A stretch of 64,000 bases of DNA, taken from contig JBBRQC010000013.1 of NCBI GenBank assembly GCA_038227135.1, positions 1 through 64,000 of the forward strand, written 5' to 3'. The translations under genes and the position numbers were made by a program. Below, in pieces: positions 1-8,660 of this stretch (position 1 is the first letter of the stretch; each line of letters begins with the position of its first letter). Under the pieces are notes generated by a model. The model was not told where the DNA came from and did no database searches. It saw nothing but the letters and a program-made list of their open reading frames with translations. The stretch is from UBA4720 sp038227135. GTDB taxonomy: Bacteria; Gemmatimonadota; Gemmatimonadetes; Gemmatimonadales; Gemmatimonadaceae.

Positions 1-846
1 CCGAAGGAGCAGGGTGAGTATCTCACTTTCGTGATCGTCGGCGGTGGACCCACCGGTGTCGAGCTCTCGGGGGCAATTCCATTCATTGCCAGGAAAGCGC
101 TGGTGTCGGAATTCCGGCGAGTTGACACCCGTCGCACCCGTGTAATTCTGGTGGAGGCCGGCCCGAGAATCCTTCCATCCTTTCCGGAGGATCTCGCGGA
201 ACACGCCGCGCGCGATCTCGCCGATCTCGGTGTGGAGGTTCGGGTCAACTCTTTCGTCACTAAGGTGGAGGTCGATGGCGTCTGGGTCGGAGGCGAAAAG
301 ATTCGCGCGCGCACAGCTTTCTGGGCGGCCGGCAACAAGGCATCGTCACTCGGCAAATTTCTCGGTGCTCCGCTGGATAATGCCGGCAGGGTAAAGGTGA
401 ACGATGATTTGTCGGTTCCCGGACATCCGGAGATCTTCGCCATCGGTGACCTTGCCACATTCCAGCAGAATGGGCGACCGGTGCCGTGGGTTTGTCCGGC
501 GGCGAATCAAGAGGGAGCATTCGCCGCCAGGTCGATCATCAGGGACACGCGGCGACAGCCCAGAAAGAAGTTTCACTACTTCAACAAGGGCGATCTGGCG
601 ACAATCGGCAGATCGCGCGCGATCGCGGATTTCGGCAGAGTGCGGTTTGCTGGCCGGCTGGCGTGGTATCTATGGCTGTTCGTTCACATTATGTATCTCG
701 TGGGGTTCCGCAACCGGATCGTAGTGTTCATCGAGTGGGCGTACGCGTACTTCACGTATCAGGCGGGGGTGCGGCTCATTACCGACGTCGAGCGGTACAA
801 GCCGCCTCCGCAATCCTCGACAGTGGCGGGGACACCCGGCCACTAG
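1..846 (+). CDS. ndh: Type II NADH:quinone oxidoreductase (NDH-2), C-terminal part
   Basis: The gene enters from the left edge with its frame open from base 1, so the N-terminal FAD-binding part is missing. The visible 281 residues hold the NADH-binding Rossmann turn GGGPTGVELSG (residues 14-24) and the second FAD motif FAIGDLATF (about nt 433-459). A hydrophobic/aromatic C-terminal stretch around nt 660-770 is the usual membrane-attachment region. NDH-2 enzymes pass electrons from NADH to quinone at the inner membrane without pumping protons. It ends in TAG 47 bases before the next gene's likely start. A related pyridine nucleotide-disulfide oxidoreductase cannot be excluded from the fragment alone, but the combination fits NDH-2 best. 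Confidence 0.85.
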   Translation, partial: PKEQGEYLTFVIVGGGPTGVELSGAIPFIARKALVSEFRRVDTRRTRVILVEAGPRILPSFPEDLAEHAARDLADLGVEVRVNSFVTKVEVDGVWVGGEKIRARTAFWAAGNKASSLGKFLGAPLDNAGRVKVNDDLSVPGHPEIFAIGDLATFQQNGRPVPWVCPAANQEGAFAARSIIRDTRRQPRKKFHYFNKGDLATIGRSRAIADFGRVRFAGRLAWYLWLFVHIMYLVGFRNRIVVFIEWAYAYFTYQAGVRLITDVERYKPPPQSSTVAGTPGH

Positions 847-893
847 CATAATTGACTCGCTCGTGCCGGAACTTCTTCCTCGGGGGTCGGTCA

Positions 894-1637
894 ATGGTCA
901 GTGACGCTGGTGCAGTCGGTGCTGCGGAGCCCGCGCCGCCAAATACGAGCTTGTGGGAAGATTTCGTAGACATCTTTTACGCACCGTCCTCCGTTTTTGC
1001 ACGGCGAGCTGACGGAAAGTTCGGGAAGCCGCTGCTCTTTCTGGTGGTAGTGTGCGCGATCCTCGCGTTCCTGACGAAGAACGCGATGCAGCCAGTGATG
1101 GACGCTGAGTTTGCGCGGCGCAGCGCGGAGATGATGAGGAAGAATCCGAATGTGACAGCGGAGCAGATGGCATCCGGCCGCGGGTTTTTCGAGTCCCTTG
1201 GTCCGATCTTCTTCGCCGTCGGGATCACGATCAGTGTGCTCGGAACCGGCGTCGTGCTGTGGGTGGTCGGCAAGCTGTTCGATGCGAAGGAGTCGGTCGC
1301 GGCCGCGATCATGATCGCGACGTACGCGGAGATGCCCCGCCTCGTCCAGATTCTGGTGAACGCGGCTCAGGGACTCTTCATGTCGCCCGAGAAGCTTACT
1401 TCCATGTACAGCATTGGCTTGAGTCCGGCGCGATTCATGGATCTGGATCAGGCTTCACCGGTGATGCTGGCCCTGGCGAGCCGCGTCGACCCGTTCGTCA
1501 TCTGGATCACGGTTATTCTGGCAATCGGGCTGCACGTGATCGGAAAGATTCCGAAGCAACAGGCGTATATCACTGCTGCGATTGTTTGGGTTGTGGGAGC
1601 GTTGCCGGCAGTTTTTGGTGCGCTGAGAGGGGGTTGA
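894..1637 (+). CDS. YIP1-family membrane protein
   Basis: This 247-residue protein has a short Ala/Pro-rich N-terminus, the segment DIFYAPSSVFARRADG typical of YIP1-domain proteins, and about five hydrophobic helices from residue 45 to the C-terminus. I chose ATG 894; a TTG at 852 would add 14 residues that do not look like family sequence. The function of bacterial YIP1-domain proteins is poorly known. They are integral inner-membrane proteins, and nothing here points to a substrate. It lies 47 bases after the NDH-2 gene on the same strand and may be cotranscribed with it. Confidence 0.75.
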   Translation: MVSDAGAVGAAEPAPPNTSLWEDFVDIFYAPSSVFARRADGKFGKPLLFLVVVCAILAFLTKNAMQPVMDAEFARRSAEMMRKNPNVTAEQMASGRGFFESLGPIFFAVGITISVLGTGVVLWVVGKLFDAKESVAAAIMIATYAEMPRLVQILVNAAQGLFMSPEKLTSMYSIGLSPARFMDLDQASPVMLALASRVDPFVIWITVILAIGLHVIGKIPKQQAYITAAIVWVVGALPAVFGALRGG

Positions 1638-1731
1638 TCGCGCGGTAACGAGTTCAGTGCTCCCCTCGCCCCGCTCGAGGCACGTTGTTGAGCCGGGTCT
1701 GCATTTGCTGCAAACACATTCGACGTAAGCA

Positions 1732-3060
1732 ATGAATCGACGCCTATTCTACTGGGCGATCACCTCCGCCCTCGCCGGATTTCTTTTCGGCTTCGACACC
1801 GTTGTCATTTCCGGAGCCGAACAACGCATCCAGGCTCTATGGCATCTGAGCGCCGCCGTGCATGGAGTCGCGCTTGGCGCCGCCCTCTATGGCACCGTCA
1901 TCGGGTCATTCACCGGAGGATTCCCCGCCAATCGGTACGGGCGCAAACCCACCCTGCTCTGGATCGGCGTGCTCTACATCGTTTCCGCAATCGGTTCGGC
2001 TATGGCGCCCAATGTTCAGATCTTCATCGCCGCCAGATTCATCGGCGGCATCGGGATCGGAGTGTCGACCGTCGTCGCACCGATGTACATCGCCGAAATC
2101 GCGCCACCCGCCGATCGCGGCCGACTCGCCGGAATGTTTCAGTTCAACATCGTCTTCGGCATCGTTGTCGCGTTCCTGTCGAATGCGCTCCTCTCCAACA
2201 TTGGCGACAACGCCTGGCGGTGGATGCTCGGCGTCGCCGCAGTGCCATCAGTCGCCTACACTTTGATGTGTTTCGGCATTCCGGAGAGTCCACGCTGGCT
2301 GCTCACCCGCAAAGGAGATCGCGCGGGGGGACTGGCCGTACTCGGTCGCATCCAGCCTGACGCATCACCTCAGGAACTCGATCGGCAAGCCGCGGAGATC
2401 GTCGCCACGTCCGCCGATCAGAACAGCGCGAACGAATTCTGGTCGATGCGATTGCGAGTTCCGATCACGCTCGCCTTTCTCGTTGCCTTTTTCAACCAGA
2501 TGTCCGGCATCAACGCCATACTCTATTTTTCGCCCCGCATCTTCGAGATGACGGGACTTGGCACACGGGCAGCACTGCTTCAGTCCGTCGGCATCGGCAT
2601 CACCAATCTGGTCTTCACCTTCGCCGGTCTCTGGCTCATCGACCGGCTCGGCCGTCGGACCCTGCTGACGATCGGGTCCTATGGTTACATCGCCTCTCTC
2701 GGCCTGTGCGCGTGGGCATTCTTCACTCACCACTACGCGATCGTGCCCGCCTGCATTTTCGCCTTCATCGCGGCTCACGCCATCGGTCAAGGCACAGTGA
2801 TCTGGGTGTTGATCTCCGAGATCTTCCCGAACCGTTACCGTGCAACGGGCCAGTCGCTCGGCAGCGCCACTCATTGGATCTTCGCCGCGCTGCTGACGAC
2901 GTTTTTCCCCGCGATCGTCGGTACCTTTCCTCCCGGCTACATCTTCCTCTTTTTCTGCGGGATGATGACGCTGCAGCTCATTTGGGTGCGCACGATGGTA
3001 CCCGAAACCAAAGGCGTGTCACTCGAACAGATTCAGCGGCAGCTTGGCGTCGAGGTATGA
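1732..3060 (+). CDS. MFS sugar porter (sugar:H+ symporter family)
   Basis: The 442-residue protein has 12 predicted membrane helices and the signatures of the sugar porter family. These are FGFDTVVISGAE in helix 1, NRYGRKP between helices 2 and 3, PESPRWLL before the central loop, DRLGRRTLL in the second half, and PETKGVSLEQIQ after helix 12. Family members import glucose, xylose, fructose or similar sugars with protons. The stop overlaps the ATG of the PfkB kinase gene (ATGA), so uptake and phosphorylation are translationally coupled. That favours a hexose such as fructose, but the substrate is inferred. Confidence 0.9.
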   Translation: MNRRLFYWAITSALAGFLFGFDTVVISGAEQRIQALWHLSAAVHGVALGAALYGTVIGSFTGGFPANRYGRKPTLLWIGVLYIVSAIGSAMAPNVQIFIAARFIGGIGIGVSTVVAPMYIAEIAPPADRGRLAGMFQFNIVFGIVVAFLSNALLSNIGDNAWRWMLGVAAVPSVAYTLMCFGIPESPRWLLTRKGDRAGGLAVLGRIQPDASPQELDRQAAEIVATSADQNSANEFWSMRLRVPITLAFLVAFFNQMSGINAILYFSPRIFEMTGLGTRAALLQSVGIGITNLVFTFAGLWLIDRLGRRTLLTIGSYGYIASLGLCAWAFFTHHYAIVPACIFAFIAAHAIGQGTVIWVLISEIFPNRYRATGQSLGSATHWIFAALLTTFFPAIVGTFPPGYIFLFFCGMMTLQLIWVRTMVPETKGVSLEQIQRQLGVEV

Positions 3061-3947
3061 CGCGCAAGCTGGTGATGGCAGGGATTGGCGAAGTGCTGTG
3101 GGACGTTTATCCGGATGCCGCGCGCTTTGGCGGAGCACCCGCGAATTTCTCCTGTCATGCCGCCGCGCTCGGTGCCGAAGCGTGGATGGCGAGTGCCGTT
3201 GGCGTCGACGAGCTTGGGCGTAGCGCGCTCGACACGCTTGAGACCGCGGGCGTACAATGCGGGACCATAGCGCGAGATCGAGATCACGATACGGGCCAGG
3301 TGCTGGTTACGCTCGACGACTCGAGACAAGCCAGCTACAAGTTTGCTGACGATTCGGCCTGGGATCATCTCGAGTGGTCAGCGGCGCTCGAGTCACTCGC
3401 GGAAGGGTGCGACGCAGTCTGCTTCGGAACGCTCGGGCAGCGCTCTCCTATTTCCCGCGCGACAATTCAGCGCTTCGTACGTTCGACACCGCCGCGAGCG
3501 CTACGCATGTTCGACGTGAATCTCCGCCAGCACTTCTTCGACGAGGACACGATCCACACATCATTGCAAATCGCATCGGCGGTGAAGCTGAACGAGGAGG
3601 AGCTTCCCAAAGTTGCGGAGCTTTGCGGCATCGACGGTTCGAAGCCGAGTCAGATCCTCAGGCAGCTTCTGGAGCGTTACGATCTTCGTCTCGCAGCGCT
3701 CACCTGCGGGGCGGAGGGTGCGTTATTGATGACGGGCGACGAGGAGTCCAGATCGCCCGCGATTCCGGCGAAGGTCGTCGACACAGTTGGAGCGGGCGAC
3801 GCGTTCACGGCCACACTCGTTCCGGATTTCCTGCGCGGGCTGCCGTTAGCTGAGATAAATGGTCACGCCAACGCAGTCGCGTCGTTCGTGTGCTCGCAAC
3901 CGGGCGCCGTCATGAAACTCCCCGATTACCTTGTGCAACCGGCGTGA
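3057..3947 (+). CDS. PfkB-family sugar kinase, probable fructokinase
   Basis: ATG 3057 overlaps the stop of the sugar porter by four bases and gives a 296-residue protein starting MTRKLVMAGIGEVLWD. This N-terminus (GxxGEVLWD) is typical of fructokinases, and FGGAPANFSCHAA follows as the N-terminal PfkB/ribokinase glycine motif. DTVGAGDAFTATL near residue 242 is the C-terminal signature with the catalytic Asp and anion hole. It should phosphorylate the sugar brought in by its partner, most likely fructose to fructose-6-phosphate. A longer open frame upstream is only the shadow of the porter gene. Confidence 0.88.
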   Translation: MTRKLVMAGIGEVLWDVYPDAARFGGAPANFSCHAAALGAEAWMASAVGVDELGRSALDTLETAGVQCGTIARDRDHDTGQVLVTLDDSRQASYKFADDSAWDHLEWSAALESLAEGCDAVCFGTLGQRSPISRATIQRFVRSTPPRALRMFDVNLRQHFFDEDTIHTSLQIASAVKLNEEELPKVAELCGIDGSKPSQILRQLLERYDLRLAALTCGAEGALLMTGDEESRSPAIPAKVVDTVGAGDAFTATLVPDFLRGLPLAEINGHANAVASFVCSQPGAVMKLPDYLVQPA

Positions 3948-3997
3948 GGGAGGCGCTCGTTGGTGTCTACAAGTGGTGGGTGGAGCCTGGCCAACCG

Positions 3998-4069
3998 CTA
4001 TGTCGCGGAGTCCCAGGCGTTGTGGATGCCGACGAACAGCAGCAGGAGCGCGAATGCGGCGCCGCGAGC
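3998..4069 (-). pseudogene. Possible remnant of a small membrane protein
   Basis: On the minus strand of the 163-base gap between the kinase and the FAD oxidoreductase, one frame reads a short hydrophobic helix followed by FVGIHNAWDSAT and a TAG. It is closed upstream by an in-frame TAG and has no start codon. The IHNAWD pattern after a transmembrane helix resembles the end of small bacterial membrane proteins I have seen, so this may be a decayed gene. The stretch is only 23 codons and could be chance. Confidence 0.22.
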
Positions 4070-4110
4070 CTAAGGAGACGAAATAAAGCCGCGGATCGCC
4101 CTCATCACCC

Positions 4111-5604
4111 CTAGTTAGCGAACATCTTCCTATAGTGCCGGTACCAGTCACTTTGAAACATCTCTGAAGGATCGAGCCTGCGCTTGAGATTCAGGAATTC
4201 CGGGAATTCAGGATACGCGGCCACGACCTGCCTTCGCTCCGCCCACCGGTGGTACGTGAGGTAGTAACTCCCCCCGTACTGCAGTCCGCGATCGATCAGC
4301 CGGCGAAACTCCTGCTTCGCCCTGTCGATCCCCGCCAGGTCGGGCATGACGTGGATGTTGAAGATGATGCAGGCGTAAGGTTGCTTCGCCCAACGGAGCA
4401 TCGTTTCCGTGTCGCGCTCTGTCAGGCGTATTGTCCCGTAAATCAGATCCGTCCTGTGCTCGAGAAAATCCGCGCGAACGTCCGCGAGGAAGCGGACGAG
4501 TGCGCCGCGCGGGACGTAGATCTCCGAGATCATCTCCGTCCCATGCGCAAACTCGCCGAGCCGGGGGCCGAGGGCGTCGTGGTAGTCGGGAATGTAGGTG
4601 CTCATCTGATGCTCGTCGGACCAGTAGTACTGGCCCGACGTCGTCAGGTAGTAGCTCGAGTACGCCTCGAATGCACGGGCGCGGTCCACGTGCGCGAGCA
4701 GGATCAGCTCGCGCCAGTTCTCGGGAGTGAGGTGGGCCCGGGTGGGCGGCATCGGCGTCGCGTCGTCCACCGGGCGGTAGCACGAGAAGACCCCCTTTCG
4801 AAGGAGCGCGTCGGAGTCGAGCTGCGTCGCGAACTGGGAATCGCCGTACTGGTAGCCGGCGGCGATACGTTGTTCGAACATTTCCGGGAGATCGTCAATG
4901 TCGATGACCTCGACCGTCCGCTGCACCTTGTGACGTCGCGTGAGACGCAGGCGCACGTTGACAATCGCGCCGAACAAACCATACCCGCCGATCGCCGCGC
5001 GAAAGATCTCCTGATTATCCGTCCTGGTGCACCGGCGTGCAGCGCCGTCGGGCCCGACGATCGTAAATGCGACGACGTCGCCGACGAATGGCTGGAGCCT
5101 CAACCCGCGCCCGTGCACGTTCGCGGCGAGCGCCCCACCGATGCTCAACTTGTCGGCTCCGGTCTGTTTCTGAACGAACGCCCACGGCTTTGCATCATTC
5201 ACCTGGCTCGCGAGCAGGTAATGGTAAAGCTCCGGCCATTGAATGCCGGCCTCGACTTCGATCTCGCCACCGGTGCGATCGAACTCGATGACGCGCGTCA
5301 GACCATTCATATCCAGCAGCGTAGCATTCGTCGCGAACTGCTGGCCACCCATCGCGTGTCTGCCGCCGGCAATGCTCAATCCCCTTCCATCGCGGCGGGC
5401 CGCGCGAACGACCGACTCCACCGCATCAAGGGATTCGGGTCTAACGACGTCACGCACTCTTGTGGGGTTCAGGCGCGAATGGACGTCGTTGACAGCAATA
5501 CCACCGGCTGGCGATCCCGGGGTCTGACGCGGAATGCAGCCGGAGAGGGTAGTGGAAATGCCAGCCTTCGTGGCCAGCTCGATAAAATCACGCCTTGATA
5601 TCAT
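4111..5604 (-). CDS. FAD-linked (PCMH-type) oxidase, Tat/lipoprotein signal
   Basis: The 497-residue product starts MISRRDFIELATKAG, a twin-arginine motif, and continues into STTLSGC, a possible lipobox, so it is probably exported folded with FAD bound and anchored by lipid. The PCMH FAD domain covers about residues 40-220, with RPESLDAVESVVRAAR and GGRHAMGGQ; the His is where family members often attach FAD covalently. The C-terminus (LDPSEMFQSDW) matches the ALO/VAO-like oxidases. It probably oxidises an alcohol or sugar lactone in the periplasm; the substrate is unknown. ATG 5604 is preceded by GGAGGAG, which decides the start over one nine codons upstream. Confidence 0.82.
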   Translation of the reverse strand: MISRRDFIELATKAGISTTLSGCIPRQTPGSPAGGIAVNDVHSRLNPTRVRDVVRPESLDAVESVVRAARRDGRGLSIAGGRHAMGGQQFATNATLLDMNGLTRVIEFDRTGGEIEVEAGIQWPELYHYLLASQVNDAKPWAFVQKQTGADKLSIGGALAANVHGRGLRLQPFVGDVVAFTIVGPDGAARRCTRTDNQEIFRAAIGGYGLFGAIVNVRLRLTRRHKVQRTVEVIDIDDLPEMFEQRIAAGYQYGDSQFATQLDSDALLRKGVFSCYRPVDDATPMPPTRAHLTPENWRELILLAHVDRARAFEAYSSYYLTTSGQYYWSDEHQMSTYIPDYHDALGPRLGEFAHGTEMISEIYVPRGALVRFLADVRADFLEHRTDLIYGTIRLTERDTETMLRWAKQPYACIIFNIHVMPDLAGIDRAKQEFRRLIDRGLQYGGSYYLTYHRWAERRQVVAAYPEFPEFLNLKRRLDPSEMFQSDWYRHYRKMFAN

Positions 5605-5932
5605 GGCTCCTCCGAATTGGCGGCCAGGCACGCGCTATCGATCTCGCAGCAACAAAAACCATCCCCAGCGCAGCGCCCTGACGTGGGCTCGGTCATGCGT
5701 TCACATTACCCGCCCGGCACTTGGGGCACAGTACGCATTTGTACGTAGGAGGTCCTTTGAACCCGGCATTCCGCGGTCTACGTTGGTTGACGTATTCGGG
5801 TTATCAGGCCCAAACGCAGCCTGTCGCGGTTGGTGTGCCGGGACTGGTATCGCCTCCAGGCATTCTCGCCATCCCTAACAAACTTGGTGACCAGGGATAA
5901 TGTTCCAATCGCCCAAACCGTCGGAGTCAGTC
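5605..5932. other. Divergent intergenic region without a recognised gene
   Basis: These 328 bases separate the divergent FAD oxidase and SGNH hydrolase genes and must hold both promoters. I see no convincing coding frame, RNA structure or strong inverted repeat. A GTACG direct repeat near 5732-5746 is too short to interpret. An ATG at 5900 in frame with the hydrolase is a possible alternative start. Confidence 0.5.
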
Positions 5933-6733
5933 ATGTCGCCGAAAACGACATTAGCGGTGATCGCTCCTCTCATGCTGTCTCTGTGTTTTCCGTCCGGCGC
6001 GGCGTACGCGCAGCAAACGCCAGCGGCGCCTCACCCAGCGGCGCAGCCCGCCCCACTGACGGCCGACGAGATCGCCAGGCGCCAGGCACAGGAGGAGAGG
6101 TTCCACAACGATTGGGCAAATCTTCAGAAGTACCGCGAGGCAAACGCCAAACTTTCTGCGCCCATGAAAAACGAGAATCGTGTGGTCTTCCTCGGCAACT
6201 CGATCACGGAAGGTTGGGCGCCCTACTTCCCCACAATGTTTCCCGGAAAACCTTACATCGGGCGCGGCATTGGCGGGCAGACGACACCGCAAATGGTTCT
6301 CCGATTCCGCCAGGACGTGATTGCGCTCAAGCCAAAGGTCGTCGTGATCCTCGCCGGTACCAACGACATCGCCGGCAACACCGGCCCATCGACACTCGAG
6401 ATGATCGAGGACAACATCGCCTCGATGGCGGAGCTGGCGAAGGCGAACGGAATCCGCGTCGTACTCTCTTCGGTGCTTCCAGTCTGGGACTATCCGTGGA
6501 AGCCGGGCCTGGAGCCCGCGCCAAAAATCATCGCGCTCAACAAATGGATGAAGGAGTATGCGCGCGCGCACGGCGCGGTCTACCTCGACTATCACTCGGC
6601 AATGGCGGACTCGCGGAGCGGGATGCGCAGCGAACTCGCTTCCGATGGGGTCCACCCGAATGAAGCCGGCTACCGGCTAATGGCGCCACTCGCCGAACAG
6701 GCGATCCAAAAAGCATTGCGCGGAAAACGATAG
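5933..6733 (+). CDS. Secreted SGNH/GDSL hydrolase
   Basis: The 266-residue protein begins with a Sec signal peptide ending near AAYAQQ, then a Pro/Ala linker. All four SGNH blocks are visible. They are GNSITEGW (nucleophile Ser), GIGGQTTPQM (oxyanion Gly), GTNDIAG (oxyanion Asn) and DGVHPNEAGY (Asp-His pair). It should be a periplasmic or secreted esterase; the arrangement resembles platelet-activating-factor acetylhydrolase-like and carbohydrate esterase members. ATG 5933 has GGAG six bases upstream, better than ATG 5900. It converges with the RhaT-like transporter gene, 10 bases away. Confidence 0.88.
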   Translation: MSPKTTLAVIAPLMLSLCFPSGAAYAQQTPAAPHPAAQPAPLTADEIARRQAQEERFHNDWANLQKYREANAKLSAPMKNENRVVFLGNSITEGWAPYFPTMFPGKPYIGRGIGGQTTPQMVLRFRQDVIALKPKVVVILAGTNDIAGNTGPSTLEMIEDNIASMAELAKANGIRVVLSSVLPVWDYPWKPGLEPAPKIIALNKWMKEYARAHGAVYLDYHSAMADSRSGMRSELASDGVHPNEAGYRLMAPLAEQAIQKALRGKR

Positions 6734-6743
6734 TGAGGAAGTG

Positions 6744-8069
6744 CTAGTTGAACCGCGTCGTCCTCCAAAGCGCGGCGCCAACACCCATCAGCATTCCCAG
6801 CGTTGCCACCACGAGCACGGCTGCCCACTCCCACCGCAGCGATATCTGCGGTGCGCGCGCAACGAGCGCAAAACCGATGATCGTCGCCGTCGCGACACCA
6901 ACCACCAGCCAGTCTATCCACGTGCGCGGACGAGGCGGCGAGGTTGTGTTCTCGCCGGCGATCCGCGATTGCGTGTATTCGGGATCGACGCCGTATCGCG
7001 CACCTTCTTTCGCCGCGGCCTTCTGCCAGCGCAGATGCTCGCTACGACTCACCGATGAAAGAGCGATGACACCGGCGCCAATCGCCATCACGATCGAGCC
7101 GCCGATGACTTGTGCCAACACGGAATGCGACGCCCCGCGCAGCTCACCGAAAACGAGAATTCCCCACAACAGTCCCCACAACTGGTTGGTGTTCGAGAGT
7201 GGAATTCCGCGCGTGATCCCCGCGTACTTGACGGCGTATTGCTGGAACAGGTCGCCGACCACCCACACGAAACCTCCCGCCAGCAGCCAGAAGAGAATGT
7301 GACGCGCGCCGGATAACTGGGCCCAGAGAGGGCCCGCGCCGCCGGAATAAGTGAGAGCGAGCACCGTCATCATTCCCAGCTCACCGACGGTGAAAAACGT
7401 GATAAAAGAGAGCGGGCTCATCCCCGTGAGGTAGGCTTTGCGGTAGGGGATGTACATCGTTCCCCATAGCACGCCGGCACCCAGTGCGGCCGCAACGCCG
7501 CGAGCCGCATCACGCGGTGGAACCTGCGCCGCTGATGCAATAGCCAGCGCTGTTGCTCCTGCGAACATCAGCACCGCGCCGCCAAGCACGCCGGCCCAGC
7601 GCCGCCAATCGGCACCGCGCAATTCCTGGAAGAAGAGTATGCCCCATAAGATTCCGAGCAGACTGTTGCTGTTCCAGAGTGGGAACGCGATGCTGAGGCC
7701 CACGTCGCGCACGGCGAAGATGGTCAGCGTATTCGCGACCGCCCACAGACAACCTGCGAGCACTGCCCACACGATGAGATGCGGTGCCTGACGCAGGTCT
7801 GCCGCGATGTATGACGTTCCCTGGATCAACGCGGGCAATGTCCACCGCGCGAGGAAGACGCCGATCACCATACCGAGCGAAATCACTACGGGAGACAATC
7901 CGAGCGTCACCAGCTTTGTCGGGGCTTCGGCTGCTCCCAGCCAGGCGCCGGCCGTGAGCCCACACAGCATCCCGACACTTTGTAGAGTGCGGAGACGACG
8001 GGCGTCGAGCCCGCCCGGTTCCGCGGCGCCGCGCGACCCCTCGAGTCTGATCGCGCTCAAGAGATCCAC
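6744..8069 (-). CDS. RhaT/GRP-type sugar transporter (DMT superfamily)
   Basis: The 441-residue membrane protein has two homologous halves of the drug/metabolite transporter fold. Paired motifs are FPLWNSNSLLGILWGILFFQELRG and IPLSNTNQLWGLLWGILVFGELRG in halves one and two, as in RhaT and glucose-uptake (GRP) transporters. A charged loop (about residues 340-380) and two further helices at the C-terminus extend it beyond the usual ten-helix RhaT length. The start is GTG 8069, lying inside the end of the small membrane-peptide gene and overlapping it by 13 bases, so translation is probably coupled. A sugar such as rhamnose is the likely cargo, but the substrate is not proven. Confidence 0.82.
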   Translation of the reverse strand: MDLLSAIRLEGSRGAAEPGGLDARRLRTLQSVGMLCGLTAGAWLGAAEAPTKLVTLGLSPVVISLGMVIGVFLARWTLPALIQGTSYIAADLRQAPHLIVWAVLAGCLWAVANTLTIFAVRDVGLSIAFPLWNSNSLLGILWGILFFQELRGADWRRWAGVLGGAVLMFAGATALAIASAAQVPPRDAARGVAAALGAGVLWGTMYIPYRKAYLTGMSPLSFITFFTVGELGMMTVLALTYSGGAGPLWAQLSGARHILFWLLAGGFVWVVGDLFQQYAVKYAGITRGIPLSNTNQLWGLLWGILVFGELRGASHSVLAQVIGGSIVMAIGAGVIALSSVSRSEHLRWQKAAAKEGARYGVDPEYTQSRIAGENTTSPPRPRTWIDWLVVGVATATIIGFALVARAPQISLRWEWAAVLVVATLGMLMGVGAALWRTTRFN

Positions 8070-8176
8070 CGCAGCACGAGAAGTCCTCCAGCCAGCACGG
8101 CGACCGGCACCCAGAACTGCACGTCACGCAGGACAAGGCCCAGCCAGGCAGAGTGCTGCTCGCGATCGTCGCTCAT
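8057..8176 (-). CDS. Small 39-residue membrane peptide coupled to the RhaT-like transporter
   Basis: ATG 8176 follows AGGGGAG and encodes 39 residues: a charged N-terminus (MSDDREQHSAW), a basic turn (LRD) and one hydrophobic helix (FWVPVAVLAGGLLVL) ending RWIS. Its TGA overlaps the GTG start region of the transporter (stop 8057-8059, transporter start 8069). The good ribosome site, single clean helix and overlap argue that it is real. Known transporters and symporters often have such one-helix partners that stabilise or regulate them; that role is inferred here. Confidence 0.62.
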   Translation of the reverse strand: MSDDREQHSAWLGLVLRDVQFWVPVAVLAGGLLVLRWIS

Positions 8177-8660
8177 TGGCTCCCCTCAGCAGTTGGCGGG
8201 CAATACTGGTCAGGACCGGGTGCCTCGCGCAAGGGCGCGTGTCTTTCGCTCTGAGCTCGTCGGTGAAATCCCAAACTGCTGTGTGCAGTTCCCTGGCTGA
8301 CAGTGGGGTGTGGGTAAAGGCCGCGACGAACTGGGTGCGGAGCCGCAGACCGCCAGTCGAAGCGAACAGCGCACCGTCTCGGTGTGAACGTCGTTAAGTT
8401 GGACTCATCTCTTATCAATCGCGGGAATTCATTAAATGACGTGGATCGGGATAGCGTTCATTGCAATAGTTCCTGTATTCGCCTGCTCACGCGGTGAGCC
8501 GGTGTGCCGGTGCTGCTCAGCGTCGCGGACACGATTCGGCTCGAGATCGATTTTGACCTGATTCGGCAGCGTTAAGCGCGCGCTGATGGGGTTGCAGTTC
8601 GGAGTAGATTTCTCCATAGATTCGTCACCGAAGTCACCTACTTTGATCGCGTGCTGACAC
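8177..8660. other. Intergenic region, mostly empty
   Basis: Divergent region between the transporter pair and the 151-residue hypothetical protein. I see no reliable gene, terminator or RNA. The only coding-like piece is a short frame at 8436-8561, listed separately. The promoter for the small peptide and transporter should lie near 8180-8260. Confidence 0.5.
8436..8561 (+). CDS. Doubtful 41-codon frame with signal-peptide-like start
   Basis: ATG 8436 opens a hydrophobic segment MTWIGIAFIAIVPVFAC, like a lipoprotein signal, which runs into Cys/Arg-rich sequence and stops at 8561. In another frame the downstream bases read a plausible tail, ADTIRLEIDFDLIRQR, ending at TAA 8575. This may be a frameshifted small lipoprotein or chance. 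No clear ribosome site precedes it. Confidence 0.18.
   Translation: MTWIGIAFIAIVPVFACSRGEPVCRCCSASRTRFGSRSILT

Noticed and set aside
4249..5598. Long plus-strand open frame of 449 codons
   Set aside because: It lies antisense to the FAD oxidase gene, which has clear domains and a good ribosome site. The translated plus-strand protein is Arg/Val-rich with no family motifs, as expected from antisense GC-rich DNA.
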